This document shows, one piece after another, positions 7,249 through 16,942 of a stretch of DNA of 64,000 nt (within the stretch, counting starts at the first letter, position 1; each line of letters opens with the position of its first letter). Origin of the DNA: Chitinophaga japonensis (lineage in GTDB: Bacteria; Bacteroidota; Bacteroidia; Chitinophagales; Chitinophagaceae); contig NZ_VLLG01000008.1 of the NCBI RefSeq assembly GCF_007830125.1, positions 186,001-250,000 of the forward strand, in the 5' to 3' direction. A model generated the notes under the pieces. It searched no databases. It saw only the letters and a program-made list of their open reading frames with translations, and was not told the DNA's origin. Made by a program: the position numbers and the translations under genes.

Positions 7249-8445
7249 ATGATTAACCGCGTTATGGATCAGCAAACATTTGCCACATTACTGGAAAAAT
7301 ATCTCAGCGAGGACCTGAGCCGGGAGGAAACCGCCCGCTTGCTGGACTCCCTGCAGGACGATGCCATGCGCCGGCAATGGGAAGAGGCGGTGACCGCGTT
7401 GCTGGAAAATAAAGCCGTACATGGTCTTTCCGATCCCGGCCGCATGCAGGCCATCCGGGAGGCTATCCTGGCGCGCGAGGCCGGTGTGCCGGTTCCTGCC
7501 CGTACCCCTTTCCTGAAAAAATTATGGCCTTATGCCGCCGCCGCAGCCGTCATAGCGCTGGCCGTTACCGGTATGCTATACTTTTCCCGGCCTGCCGCTC
7601 CGGGCCACTTACCGGCTGATACAAAAGCCGCACTGGCCGGGATGCGCCCCGGCGGCAATAAAGCCGTGCTGACCCTGGCAGACGGTAGCCAGATCACACT
7701 GGACAGCGTGGGCAACGGCGCCATTGCCAGCCAGGGCAACGTGCAGGTAATAAAGCTGAACAGCGGGCAACTGGCCTATAAAGCCGGTAAAGGGGAAAAT
7801 GGTGCGGCGCTGCGTTACAATACCCTGTCCACGCCCAGGGGCGGCCAGTTCAGGATCGTGCTGCCGGACGGCTCCAAAGTATGGCTGAATGCCGCTTCCT
7901 CTTTACGCTTTCCCACGGCTTTCAGCGGTAAGGCCAGGGAAGTGCAGCTTACCGGCGAAGCCTATTTCGAGATCGCCAAAGACCCGGCCATGCCTTTTGA
8001 AGTGAAGGTGAACGACATGGCCGTGCAGGTGCTGGGCACCCATTTCAATGTAATGGCCTACCCCGATGAGCACAGCATCCGGACCACGCTGCTGGAAGGG
8101 GCGGTACGGGTGCAGCATGCCGGGGAGCACATACGGCTGCAGCCCGGGGAGCAGGCGCAGTTGAGCAGCGCCGGTAAAATGACGGTGAATAAGAGCGTGG
8201 ACATAGAAGGCGTAATGGCCTGGAAGAACGGGTATTTCAATTTTGACCGCGAGCCGCTGGAGGGCGTAATACGCCAGATAGGCCGCTGGTACGACGTAGA
8301 GATTACTTATGAAGGCAATATCCCTTACAGGGAGTTCGGGGGGAAAATAGCAAGGGGGAGCAGTATTACCGAAGTGCTGAAAATACTGGAGCTAAGCGGG
8401 GTACATTACCGGGTAGAAGACCGCAAGATCGTAATTACACCATAG
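7249..8445 (+). CDS. FecR-type anti-sigma factor
   Basis: Inner-membrane anti-sigma factor that should hold the upstream ECF sigma factor and receive a signal from the SusC N-terminal domain. From the ATG at 7249 it has 398 residues. A cytoplasmic helical part (1-90) is followed by one membrane helix (about 93-113, YAAAAAVIALAVTGMLYF). The periplasmic FecR domain (about 180-290) includes STPRGGQFRIVLPDGSKVWLNAASSL and GEAYFEIAKD. The C-terminal secretin/TonB-like subdomain (DUF4974 type, about 325-395) begins FNFDREPLEGVIRQIGRWYDV. The frame is open far upstream, overlapping the sigma gene, but that part is not coding-like. The ATG at 7264 (MDQQTF) is an equally likely start. Confidence 0.9.
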   Translation: MINRVMDQQTFATLLEKYLSEDLSREETARLLDSLQDDAMRRQWEEAVTALLENKAVHGLSDPGRMQAIREAILAREAGVPVPARTPFLKKLWPYAAAAAVIALAVTGMLYFSRPAAPGHLPADTKAALAGMRPGGNKAVLTLADGSQITLDSVGNGAIASQGNVQVIKLNSGQLAYKAGKGENGAALRYNTLSTPRGGQFRIVLPDGSKVWLNAASSLRFPTAFSGKAREVQLTGEAYFEIAKDPAMPFEVKVNDMAVQVLGTHFNVMAYPDEHSIRTTLLEGAVRVQHAGEHIRLQPGEQAQLSSAGKMTVNKSVDIEGVMAWKNGYFNFDREPLEGVIRQIGRWYDVEITYEGNIPYREFGGKIARGSSITEVLKILELSGVHYRVEDRKIVITP

Positions 8446-8659
8446 CTTAAAAGACAAATTACCACGAATGAAAAAAATCATGTGACATGAACAAACATTA
8501 GCAAAAAACGCCAACACCATTGCCCTAAAAAATAACCGGACCCGATGGCACTCGGACCCGGCACTATTGTAAGGGCAAACTCGATGAACTGTTTTCTTGT
8601 TTCCACGTACCCGGCTTTACGCGCGGGGGGGATTTCATTTACCCTAACAAACCAAAATT
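8446..8659 (+). promoter_or_regulatory. Leader region upstream of susC
   Basis: A 214-bp gap that should hold the ECF-dependent promoter for susC. It contains TTGCCCT at 8520-8526 and its complement AGGGCAA at 8573-8579, enclosing two cggaccc-containing direct repeats. The transcript could therefore fold into a closed multi-branch structure. The exact promoter cannot be assigned by eye. Confidence 0.3.
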
Positions 8660-11600
8660 ATGCATTTTACTTCTTTTTGCGCGCAGTATTTTAAACGGCG
8701 ACTGATCACCAAAACACTGCTTGTTATGAAGTTCTCCGCAATTATCCTGTTAGCTGCATGCATGCAGATCTATGCAAAGGGGCATGCCCAGCATGTAACG
8801 CTTTCCGGGAAGAACACTTCCCTGGAGAAACTTTTCCGCGACATTGAAAAGCAAACAGGCTACGTATTCTTTTATGATCAAAAGCTGATCGACAAGGCGC
8901 CGGCGGTATCGGTGAACCTGAAGAACACCCCGCTGGAAAAAGCGCTGGAGGCCTGCCTGAAAGACCAGGCGCTTACCTACTCCATTGTGGGAAAGAACAT
9001 TGTGATCAAGCAAAAGGCGGCGTTTTCGCCACCCGGCTCGTCCGGCTTGCTGCAACAGCAGGACACCCTGCTGAATGTCACCGGGCAGATAACCAGCGAC
9101 CAGGGGATGGCCCTGCCCGGCGCCACCGTGGCCGTGAAGGGCACCAACCGGGGGGCCAGTGCGGACGGGGAAGGGCGTTACCGGCTCCGGGTGCCGCGCA
9201 ATGCGGTGATCGTGGTGTCCTATATGGGCTACAAAAGCCAGGAAGCCACGGTAAAAGAGGATGGCCCGGTCAATTTTGCCCTGGTACAGGATACCCGGCT
9301 GACGGATGAAATAGTGGTGATCGGCTACGGCACCGTGAAGAAAAGCGACCTCACCGGCTCGCTGAGCCAGGTAAAGTCCAAGGACATTACCGCCTATCCT
9401 TCCACTAACGTTATGCAGGCGCTGAACGGCCGCGCCGCCGGTGTGCGCGTCATGCAGAACAACGGATCGCCGGGCGGCAGCATCAGCGTGCGCATCAGGG
9501 GCACCAACTCTATTCTGGGCGGTAACGAGCCGCTATATGTGATAGATGGATTCCCGTACAACGGCAATCCTACTTTCCTGCAGAACTCGGACATTGCTTC
9601 CATTGAAATACTGAAAGACGCTTCCTCTACCGCTATCTACGGCTCCAGGGGCGCCAATGGCGTGGTGATGATCACCACTAAAAGCGGCCGGAAGAATGAC
9701 GTTACTACCGTAGATGTGGATGCCGGTTATACCATACAGAGCGTGTCTAAAAAGATGGACCTGATGAATGCGCAGCAGTACGCCCTGCTGTATAATGAAC
9801 AGGCTAAGAACGACGGCCTGGATCCTTATTTCACCCAGTCACAGATAGACAGCCTGGGCCGCAGCCCCGGCACGGACTGGCAGGACCTGGTGCTGCGCAA
9901 TGCGCCCATCTACAATATCAGCGCTACGGTGAACGGCGGTACTTCCAAGACCAGGTTCTCCGTGTCCGGCGCCGCCTACCTGCAGGATGGTATTGTAAGG
10001 GGCAGCGATTACAAGCGCTACAATGTGCGCGGTAACATAGAGCATGAAGTAAGCAAGGTGGTGAGCGTTTCTTTGAACACGATCCTTACGCGCCTGAACA
10101 GCTCCCGTAAAAATTCCAGCCCGGGTAACCGGGGGAATGATCTTTTCTCCGCCATGCTGATGTCGCCGGCCTCCCTTACGCCTTACCTGCCGGACGGTTC
10201 CTACAGGCGGCTGAACACCGCCTATCCCTTTATCTCCAACGTAATTGTGAACCCACTGGTGCGCATATACGAAGAGCAGGACAATATCCAGGGCGACCGC
10301 GTATTCTCCAATGCCGCCATTACCATCAAGCCCCTGAACGGCCTGAGCATCCGCATATCCGGTGGTATTGACAACCTGAACGACCGGGTGGACCTATACC
10401 GCAACATAGAACCTACCGTGAACTCCGTTGGCTATGCAGAGGTGAGAACCACGCAACAAACCGGCCTGCTGAACGAGAACGTGATCACCTATGAGCGGGA
10501 TATCAACCAGCATTCCTTCAGCGTTATGGGTGGCTTTACTTACCAGGATAATACCACTACGGAGCTGAATGCTTCCGGCACAGGGTTCCTGAGTGATGTT
10601 ACCGGCACCGGCGACATAGAAAGTGCCGCTACACCGGGTATTCCCAACAGCCGGTACGCCAAATGGTCGCTGATTTCATACCTGGGCAGGATCAATTATT
10701 CCTTTAACGATAAATACCTTTTTACCGCCAGCATCCGCCGTGATGGGTCTTCCCGTTATTCCATGCAAAACCAGTGGGAGAACTTTCCCTCCGCGGCACT
10801 TGCCTGGAAAGTATCCAACGAGGATTTCCTGCGGAACTCCACTGTTATCTCCGACCTGAAGCTGCGGACCAGCTACGGCCTTTCCGGCAGCACGGCGCTC
10901 AATCCTTACCAGACGTTGAACCAGTTGACAGCCGGTAATACCATTTTCGGGGATGCGCTGTACGTGTCCTACGCCCCCGGCACTACGCTGCCCGGCGACC
11001 TGAAATGGGAAACTACCCGCCAGTTCGACATCGGAGCAGACATCGGCCTGCTGCAGAACGACCTGCGCTTTACGCTGGATTATTATCATAAGAAAACCAC
11101 GAACCTGCTGAACGAGGTACGGCTGCCTGCTTCTACCGGCTACGAGATCACCCTGCGGAACGTTGGCGAGATAGAGAACAAAGGTTTTGAGTTTGGGGTG
11201 GACGCCAACATCCTGAAAGGGGACGTGTTCTGGAACGTGAACGCCAACATTTCCTTTAACCGCAACAAGGTGCTGAAGCTCTACGAAGGCCAGGATATTT
11301 ATGGAGATGTTATTTATACCGGCTCCCTGAGCGATTATGCGAACCTGCTCCGGGAAGGCCAGCCGTTGGGCATCTTCTATGGCTATAAAGAGATCGGCTA
11401 TACGGAGGACGGGAACCTGATGTATGAAGACTTTAACAAAGATGGCTCCATCAGCGCGGCGGACAAGACCTACATCGGCGATCCCAACCCGGATTTCATC
11501 TACGGATTGAACTCGGTAACGAGCTGGAAAGGCTTTGAGCTCACCGTGTTTATACAGGGCTCCCAGGGCAATGACATTTTCAATCTCAACAAGGCGGCTA

Positions 11601-11986
11601 CACTGGACCTGGGCATGGGTCTGAACCTGCCGGCAGAAGTGTACGAGAACCACTGGACGCCGGAAAACCCGAATGCCAAGTATCCGAAGATCACCCGGAC
11701 GCTCGCCGGCAACATGTCCACCCGCTTTGTGGAAGACGGTTCCTATCTCCGCTTCAAGAACATACAGTTGGCCTACAACCTGCCAGTGCGCAAGCTGGGC
11801 TGGAACTGGGTAAAATCGGCGCAGGTATACGCCAGCGGGCAGAACCTGATCACGTTCACCAGGTATTCCTGGTACGATCCGGAGGTAAATGCCTATGGCG
11901 GCGCAAACTCTATCCGCCAGGGTATTGACCATTCCGTGTATCCTACTTACAAATCCGTTACTTTCGGTATCCGGTGCGGATTCTGA
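8660..11986 (+). CDS. SusC/RagA-family TonB-dependent outer-membrane transporter with STN domain
   Basis: TonB-dependent outer-membrane channel of 1108 residues that forms a lidded pair with SusD to import a bound nutrient. Domains in order: an extended leader with a signal peptide near residues 20-44; a secretin/TonB short N-terminal (STN) domain about 50-105 (SLEKLFRDIEKQTGYVFFYD), which talks to FecR; and a carboxypeptidase-regulatory-like beta domain about 123-205 (VTGQITSDQGMALPGATV). The plug follows at about 215-335, with VVIGYGTVKKSDLTGS and PLYVIDGFPYNG. The barrel then ends in a terminal Phe (GIRCGF). The STN domain agrees with the upstream sigma/anti-sigma pair. SusD follows 28 bases downstream. 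The substrate cannot be read. Confidence 0.95.
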   Translation: MHFTSFCAQYFKRRLITKTLLVMKFSAIILLAACMQIYAKGHAQHVTLSGKNTSLEKLFRDIEKQTGYVFFYDQKLIDKAPAVSVNLKNTPLEKALEACLKDQALTYSIVGKNIVIKQKAAFSPPGSSGLLQQQDTLLNVTGQITSDQGMALPGATVAVKGTNRGASADGEGRYRLRVPRNAVIVVSYMGYKSQEATVKEDGPVNFALVQDTRLTDEIVVIGYGTVKKSDLTGSLSQVKSKDITAYPSTNVMQALNGRAAGVRVMQNNGSPGGSISVRIRGTNSILGGNEPLYVIDGFPYNGNPTFLQNSDIASIEILKDASSTAIYGSRGANGVVMITTKSGRKNDVTTVDVDAGYTIQSVSKKMDLMNAQQYALLYNEQAKNDGLDPYFTQSQIDSLGRSPGTDWQDLVLRNAPIYNISATVNGGTSKTRFSVSGAAYLQDGIVRGSDYKRYNVRGNIEHEVSKVVSVSLNTILTRLNSSRKNSSPGNRGNDLFSAMLMSPASLTPYLPDGSYRRLNTAYPFISNVIVNPLVRIYEEQDNIQGDRVFSNAAITIKPLNGLSIRISGGIDNLNDRVDLYRNIEPTVNSVGYAEVRTTQQTGLLNENVITYERDINQHSFSVMGGFTYQDNTTTELNASGTGFLSDVTGTGDIESAATPGIPNSRYAKWSLISYLGRINYSFNDKYLFTASIRRDGSSRYSMQNQWENFPSAALAWKVSNEDFLRNSTVISDLKLRTSYGLSGSTALNPYQTLNQLTAGNTIFGDALYVSYAPGTTLPGDLKWETTRQFDIGADIGLLQNDLRFTLDYYHKKTTNLLNEVRLPASTGYEITLRNVGEIENKGFEFGVDANILKGDVFWNVNANISFNRNKVLKLYEGQDIYGDVIYTGSLSDYANLLREGQPLGIFYGYKEIGYTEDGNLMYEDFNKDGSISAADKTYIGDPNPDFIYGLNSVTSWKGFELTVFIQGSQGNDIFNLNKAATLDLGMGLNLPAEVYENHWTPENPNAKYPKITRTLAGNMSTRFVEDGSYLRFKNIQLAYNLPVRKLGWNWVKSAQVYASGQNLITFTRYSWYDPEVNAYGGANSIRQGIDHSVYPTYKSVTFGIRCGF

Positions 11987-12014
11987 TCTTTTTTTCACGT
12001 TATAATGATCGCAT

Positions 12015-13469
12015 ATGAACATCAAACAATCCTTTCTCCTGATATGCACCGTACTGCTGATGGCTGCCTGCACCAGCGAGCTGGAAGAGCACCCGAAGTC
12101 CATTGCAGCGGAAGTTTTCTATAATACGCCTGCCGAAGTGGAGGCCGGGCTGAATGCCATCTATGCTCCCATCAGGGGCGACGGCCTTCTGGGCGCCTTG
12201 TACGAATGCCAGCACGAGATATACAGCGAATACCTGTACGGCCGCGGCAGCCATGCGCCGCTGAACGACTATAACGGGCTGGATAATACGAACATTAGCC
12301 GTATCAATGGTATGTGGAGCGTTTTATACCAATCTATACGCAACGCTAATATTGTGCTGGAAAAGGCGCCCGCAGGCACGGAGCTGACGGAGGCCGACCT
12401 GGATAAATACCTGGGAGAAGCCCGGTTCATGCGAGGCCTTTGCTATTTTTACCTGGTGCGTAACTGGGGCGGCGTGCCGCTGCGCACAGAAACCAACATG
12501 GATTCCCTGAACCTGCCCAGGGTGTCTGAACAGGAAGTATACAGCTTCCTGCTGGCAGACCTGCAATGGGCGGAAACGCACCTGCCGGATGCGCCACGCC
12601 TGGTAGGGGCTCCTTCCAAATGGGCCGCCAAGGCGGTACTGACGGATGTGTACATGAACCTGCACCAGTATGACCAGGCCCGGGACAAAGCCCTGGAAGT
12701 GATCAGCTCCGGGAAGTTTGCCCTGGTAAATGTGACGGTAGCCGATGATTTTAGCGATCTTTTCGGCCCGGATGCAAATGGCAGCCCGGAGGAGATCTTC
12801 TATCTCAAGTATGCGCGCAATCCCAGCAGCCAGGACTTTGCCTACCCGCATTTTTGCCACTACCCCAATTCCGGGTATTATCCTCCCGGCGGCTATTATA
12901 CTTTTTACAGCGACTCCGAGCAGAACAGCTTCATTAAGAATTGGGACAAGAATGACCTGCGTTATACCTTTAACTGGTATCCGCAAACCTTTGGCCTGGG
13001 ACCTACCACTATCCTGCTGAAAAAGTTCAGTGATCCGGAGGCCGTTACGGGTGGCGGTAACGATTATCCCATGTATCGTTATGCAGACATCCTGCTGTTC
13101 TACGCGGAGGCAGTAGCGCAGGCAGACGGCGCACCCTCTGCAGACGCTATGGAAAAACTGAATATGGTGCACCGCCGCGCCTATGGCAGGAACCCGCTCA
13201 CCGCCGATCCCACGGTGGATTTCCAACTGGCGGATTATGCCAGCCAGCAGGCCTTCATTGACCTGGTAGTGAAAGAGCGGGGATATGAGAACTGCGGCGA
13301 GGGCAAGCGCTGGCTGGACCTGAAGCGCCTGGGCATTGCCGAAGAAGTGATAGCCGAGGTAAAAGGCAAGCAAATGACGCAGCGCCACCTGCTTTGGCCC
13401 ATACCCACTACGGAATACAATTACAATACAGCCATAGATCCAACTACAGACCAGAATCCTGGCTATTAA
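12015..13469 (+). CDS. SusD/RagB-family nutrient-binding outer-membrane lipoprotein
   Basis: Surface lipoprotein of 484 residues that caps the SusC channel and binds the substrate. The signal peptide ends in a lipobox MAAC with the lipidated Cys near residue 20. The SusD fold is recognisable from the N-terminal helices (NTPAEVEAGLNAIYAPIRG), the TPR-like part with RFMRGLCYFYLVRNWGGVPL (about 138-157), and the C-terminal RYADILLFYAEAVAQ and KERGYENCGEGKRWLDLKRLG segments. It lies 28 bases after susC and 11 bases before the FAD oxidoreductase gene, so all are likely one transcript. Confidence 0.94.
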   Translation: MNIKQSFLLICTVLLMAACTSELEEHPKSIAAEVFYNTPAEVEAGLNAIYAPIRGDGLLGALYECQHEIYSEYLYGRGSHAPLNDYNGLDNTNISRINGMWSVLYQSIRNANIVLEKAPAGTELTEADLDKYLGEARFMRGLCYFYLVRNWGGVPLRTETNMDSLNLPRVSEQEVYSFLLADLQWAETHLPDAPRLVGAPSKWAAKAVLTDVYMNLHQYDQARDKALEVISSGKFALVNVTVADDFSDLFGPDANGSPEEIFYLKYARNPSSQDFAYPHFCHYPNSGYYPPGGYYTFYSDSEQNSFIKNWDKNDLRYTFNWYPQTFGLGPTTILLKKFSDPEAVTGGGNDYPMYRYADILLFYAEAVAQADGAPSADAMEKLNMVHRRAYGRNPLTADPTVDFQLADYASQQAFIDLVVKERGYENCGEGKRWLDLKRLGIAEEVIAEVKGKQMTQRHLLWPIPTTEYNYNTAIDPTTDQNPGY

Positions 13470-13480
13470 ACAAAACGAAG

Positions 13481-15484
13481 ATGACCATGCGTTTAAGATT
13501 AACATTATTATTGCTTTGCGTGCTGGCGCTGACGGGTTGCCTGACGGCGCAGCAGGTAAAGGAGGTAGACATTTGCGTATATGGCGGCAGCTCCGCAGGA
13601 GTGATTGCCGGCTATACCGCCAGGAAAATGAATAAGTCCGTGCTGGTGATAGAGCCGGGCAAACGGTTGGGCGGCCTTACTTCCGGCGGCCTGGGCTATA
13701 CGGATATCGGGAACAAGTACGCCATTACCGGCCTTTCCCGCGATTTTTACCGCCGTATCGGCAAGCATTACGGCAAGTTTGAGCAGTGGATATTTGAGCC
13801 GGGCGTGGCGGAGCGCACCTTTCAGCAGTACATTCAGGAAGGAGATGTGGAAGTGCTGTATGAGCACCGGATCACCGCTGCTAAAAAAGAGAACGGCCGG
13901 GTGACCGAAATACAATTGGAATCATCTACCGGCGGCACACCCAAACATGCTGTGATCCGCGCCAAAATGTTCATTGACTGTTCCTACGAAGGCGACCTGC
14001 TGGCCAAAGCCGGCATCTCCTACACCGTTGGGCGGGAAGCCAATGTGCAATACGGCGAAACCTATAACGGCGTGCAGCTCCTGAACAAACACCAGTTCGT
14101 AGACGGTATTGATCCCTACAAAGTGCCCGGCAAGCCGGAAAGCGGGTTGCTGTGGGGCATCAGCCCAGGTCCCCTGGAACCGCGGGGCAGCGGCGATAAA
14201 AAAGTGCAGGCCTACAACTTCAGGATATGCCTTAGCAATGACCCGGCTAACCGGATACCCATCACCAGGCCGGAGGACTATGACTCCACCCGTTACGAGC
14301 TGTTGCTGCGGCTGGTGCTCAGGCGGAAGCCCGGCGACTTGCGGGATATGCTGAAGATAGACCATATGCCGAACCACAAGACGGATATCAACAATAACGG
14401 CGCCTTTTCTACGGACATGATCGGTATGAACTACGACTACCCGGAAGCGGATTACGCCACCCGTGAAAAGATCACGAAGGCGCATGAGCTGTACAACAAA
14501 GGGCTGCTTTATTTCATCGGCCATGATCCGCGCATGCCGGAGCACCTGCGCAAGGAAATGCTGCAATGGGGTTACCCGAAGGATGAATACCCGGAATCCG
14601 ACCACTGGTCGCCGCAGATGTATGTGCGGGAAGCCAGGAGAATGGTAGGCGCCTATGTAATGACGCAGGCCAACTGCCAGGGGAAGGAAGTGGTAAAAGA
14701 TGGTGTGGGCATGGCTGCTTATACCATGGACTCCCATAACTGCCAGCGCATTGTAGTGGATGGCATGGTGAAAAATGAGGGCGATGTGCAGATCGGCGGC
14801 TTTGGTCCTTATCCTATTGCTTACCGGTCTATCATTCCCAAAGCGGAGGACTGCAAAAATGTGCTGGTGCCCGTTTGTCTCTCCGCTTCCCATATTGCCT
14901 ACGGCTCTATCCGTATGGAGCCTGTGTTTATGGTGCTGGGACAATCCGCTGCAGCCGCCGCATCCCTGGCTATTGACAACAACCAGCCCGTGCAGGACGT
15001 GAACGTGGCAAAGCTGCAGGAACTGCTGCGCACGCGTCCGCTGGCTACCGAAGCTACGGCAGAGATACTGGTGGACAATGACGATGCGGCGCATGTGACC
15101 AAAACAGGCGACTGGAAAAAAGAGACGAGGGGCGCCTATGGCCCTTCCGTGTTGGTAGCTGAAAGCGGCGGCGCCAAAAGTGTGCGCTTTACGCCGGAAG
15201 TGCTGCGCAGCGGCAGTTACCGCATTTACACCTATGTGCCCAAGCATGCCGGCCTTTCATCCCGTACCAGTATCCGTGTATCGGAAGATGGTAAAAGCAC
15301 CCGGTCCGTATCTTATACTGCGGCATCTGTGCAGGTGCAGGGACAAACTTCCGGGGAATGGGTATCTTTAGGCGATGTACAACTGACCAAAGGCGGCCAT
15401 GCCTACGTGGAGATCACGAATGAAGGCGCGGACGGAACGGTAGTGGCAGATGCTGTGCTGTTCATTCCGCTGGAACAGCTATAA
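13481..15484 (+). CDS. Exported FAD-dependent oxidoreductase with golvesin-like C-terminal domain
   Basis: Predicted exported flavoprotein of 667 residues. The N-terminus is a signal sequence with a possible lipobox LTGC (about 15-18). It is followed by the FAD-binding motif VYGGSSAGVIAGYTA (about 28-42) and GKRLGGLTSGGLGYTD, typical of the FAD_oxidored (PF12831) family. The oxidoreductase region runs to about 525. The last 140 residues form a beta-rich module like the C-terminal golvesin/xanthan-lyase domain (KSVRFTPEVLRSGSYRIYTYVP and VVADAVLFIPL). The open frame extends 29 codons upstream into susD. The ATG at 13481 gives a sensible signal peptide; 13487 is an alternative. Genes of this type accompany many Bacteroidota SusCD loci; the substrate is unknown. 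Confidence 0.8.
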   Translation: MTMRLRLTLLLLCVLALTGCLTAQQVKEVDICVYGGSSAGVIAGYTARKMNKSVLVIEPGKRLGGLTSGGLGYTDIGNKYAITGLSRDFYRRIGKHYGKFEQWIFEPGVAERTFQQYIQEGDVEVLYEHRITAAKKENGRVTEIQLESSTGGTPKHAVIRAKMFIDCSYEGDLLAKAGISYTVGREANVQYGETYNGVQLLNKHQFVDGIDPYKVPGKPESGLLWGISPGPLEPRGSGDKKVQAYNFRICLSNDPANRIPITRPEDYDSTRYELLLRLVLRRKPGDLRDMLKIDHMPNHKTDINNNGAFSTDMIGMNYDYPEADYATREKITKAHELYNKGLLYFIGHDPRMPEHLRKEMLQWGYPKDEYPESDHWSPQMYVREARRMVGAYVMTQANCQGKEVVKDGVGMAAYTMDSHNCQRIVVDGMVKNEGDVQIGGFGPYPIAYRSIIPKAEDCKNVLVPVCLSASHIAYGSIRMEPVFMVLGQSAAAAASLAIDNNQPVQDVNVAKLQELLRTRPLATEATAEILVDNDDAAHVTKTGDWKKETRGAYGPSVLVAESGGAKSVRFTPEVLRSGSYRIYTYVPKHAGLSSRTSIRVSEDGKSTRSVSYTAASVQVQGQTSGEWVSLGDVQLTKGGHAYVEITNEGADGTVVADAVLFIPLEQL

Positions 15485-15495
15485 CCGGATATATC

Positions 15496-16941
15496 ATGAT
15501 CACGTTCTTTGCTTCTATCTTTCTTTTACTGGCAGGATATTTCATTTACGCCCGCGTTTGTGAAAAGATCTTCGGCATGGACCCGCAGCGGAAAACGCCG
15601 GCAGAAACACGGGCAGACCGGGTGGACTATATCGTGATGCCCGGCTGGAAGATATTCCTGATCCAGTTCCTGAACATCGCCGGCCTCGGTCCCATTTTTG
15701 GGGCGGTGGCCGGCGCCATGTGGGGACCGGTAGCTTTTTTATGGATTGTGCTGGGCTGCATTTTTGCCGGCGGTGTACACGATTATTTTTCAGGCATGCT
15801 GTCCATACGTCATGATGGGCAGAGCTTTTCGGAGATATCCGGCATTTACCTCGGTAACGGCGTCCGGCAGTTCATGCGTGGCTTTTCTGTAGTGCTGCTC
15901 ATTATGGTAGGTACCGTTTTCATTATGGGACCGGCCAGGATACTCAGTGACCTGACGAACGGCTTTGGCGGCACTTTCTTCTGGACCGCCCTTATTTTCA
16001 TTTATTACGTACTGTCCACTATTCTGCCCATCGACAAACTGATCGGCCGGATATACCCGGTATTTGGTGTTACGCTGTTGTTCATGGCGGCAGGCATTAT
16101 GGTGATGATGGTGTATAATCGCCTGCCGGTGCCGGAGCTGACCCTGGGCAGCTTTGAGAACATGCACATACGCCCGGACAAGTTTCCGGTGTTCCCCATG
16201 TTGCTCATTACCATTGCCTGCGGCGCGGTATCCGGCTTTCATGCCACGCAGTCGCCGCTGATGGCGCGTTGTATCCGGAATGAAAGGCAGGGCAGGGGCA
16301 TCTTTTTCGGGGCTATGGTGACGGAGGGTATTGTAGCGCTGATCTGGGCCGCCATCAGCATGAGCTTTTTCGGCGGTATCCGGGAGCTGAACGCCACTAT
16401 GGACCAGCATGCCGGTAATGCCGCCTGGGCAGTAAATGAAATATCCCGTTCCCTGCTGGGCAGGATAGGCGGCGTACTGGCCATCCTGGGCGTGGTAGCG
16501 GCTCCTGTTACATCGGGCGATACAGCTTTCCGCAGCGCCCGGCTGATCATTGCAGATTTCCTGCAACTGGAGCAGGCCTCCCTGAAAAAACGTTTATGGA
16601 TTACCGTGCCACTGTTCGCGGTGGGCTTCCTGTTAACTCAACTGGATTTTGCGATCGTGTGGCGCTATTTCGCCTGGACCAACCAGACCCTGGCCATGAT
16701 CGTACTGTGGACCATCACCATGTACCTGGTGCGGGAGCGCAAATTTTACTGGGTGGCGCTGGTACCTGCCTTTGTAATGACGGTAGCTACGGTCTCCTAT
16801 ATATTGGTAGCGCCGGAGGGTTTTTCGCTGCCGGTAAACGCGTCTTATATAGCAGGGCTGGCCGCTGGCGTGGCGCTGCTGGTGCCGGTGGTGCGGGAGG
16901 TGAACAGGTATGGCAGTGTGTATAAACTGGCGGGGAAGTAA
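15496..16941 (+). CDS. CstA-family carbon starvation carrier
   Basis: Inner-membrane carrier of 481 residues, a shorter form than the roughly 700-residue Escherichia coli CstA. The family signature is clear near the N-terminus: GLGPIFGAVAGAMWGPVAF (about 58-76), then GGVHDYFSGMLSIRHDG (about 93-109). About a dozen hydrophobic segments fill the rest. Characterised relatives (CstA, BtsT/YjiY) import pyruvate or peptides, so in this locus it probably carries a small product or substrate across the inner membrane after the SusCD step. It starts 11 bases after the FAD oxidoreductase stop. It ends tail-to-tail one base from the convergent PBP gene, leaving no room for a separate terminator. Confidence 0.88.
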   Translation: MITFFASIFLLLAGYFIYARVCEKIFGMDPQRKTPAETRADRVDYIVMPGWKIFLIQFLNIAGLGPIFGAVAGAMWGPVAFLWIVLGCIFAGGVHDYFSGMLSIRHDGQSFSEISGIYLGNGVRQFMRGFSVVLLIMVGTVFIMGPARILSDLTNGFGGTFFWTALIFIYYVLSTILPIDKLIGRIYPVFGVTLLFMAAGIMVMMVYNRLPVPELTLGSFENMHIRPDKFPVFPMLLITIACGAVSGFHATQSPLMARCIRNERQGRGIFFGAMVTEGIVALIWAAISMSFFGGIRELNATMDQHAGNAAWAVNEISRSLLGRIGGVLAILGVVAAPVTSGDTAFRSARLIIADFLQLEQASLKKRLWITVPLFAVGFLLTQLDFAIVWRYFAWTNQTLAMIVLWTITMYLVRERKFYWVALVPAFVMTVATVSYILVAPEGFSLPVNASYIAGLAAGVALLVPVVREVNRYGSVYKLAGK

Positions 16942-16942
16942 A

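Noticed and set aside
10676..12103. A 475-codon open frame on the minus strand opposite susC.
   Set aside because: It lies entirely antisense to the SusC barrel and shows no domain or start context. Several other long shadow frames behave the same way.
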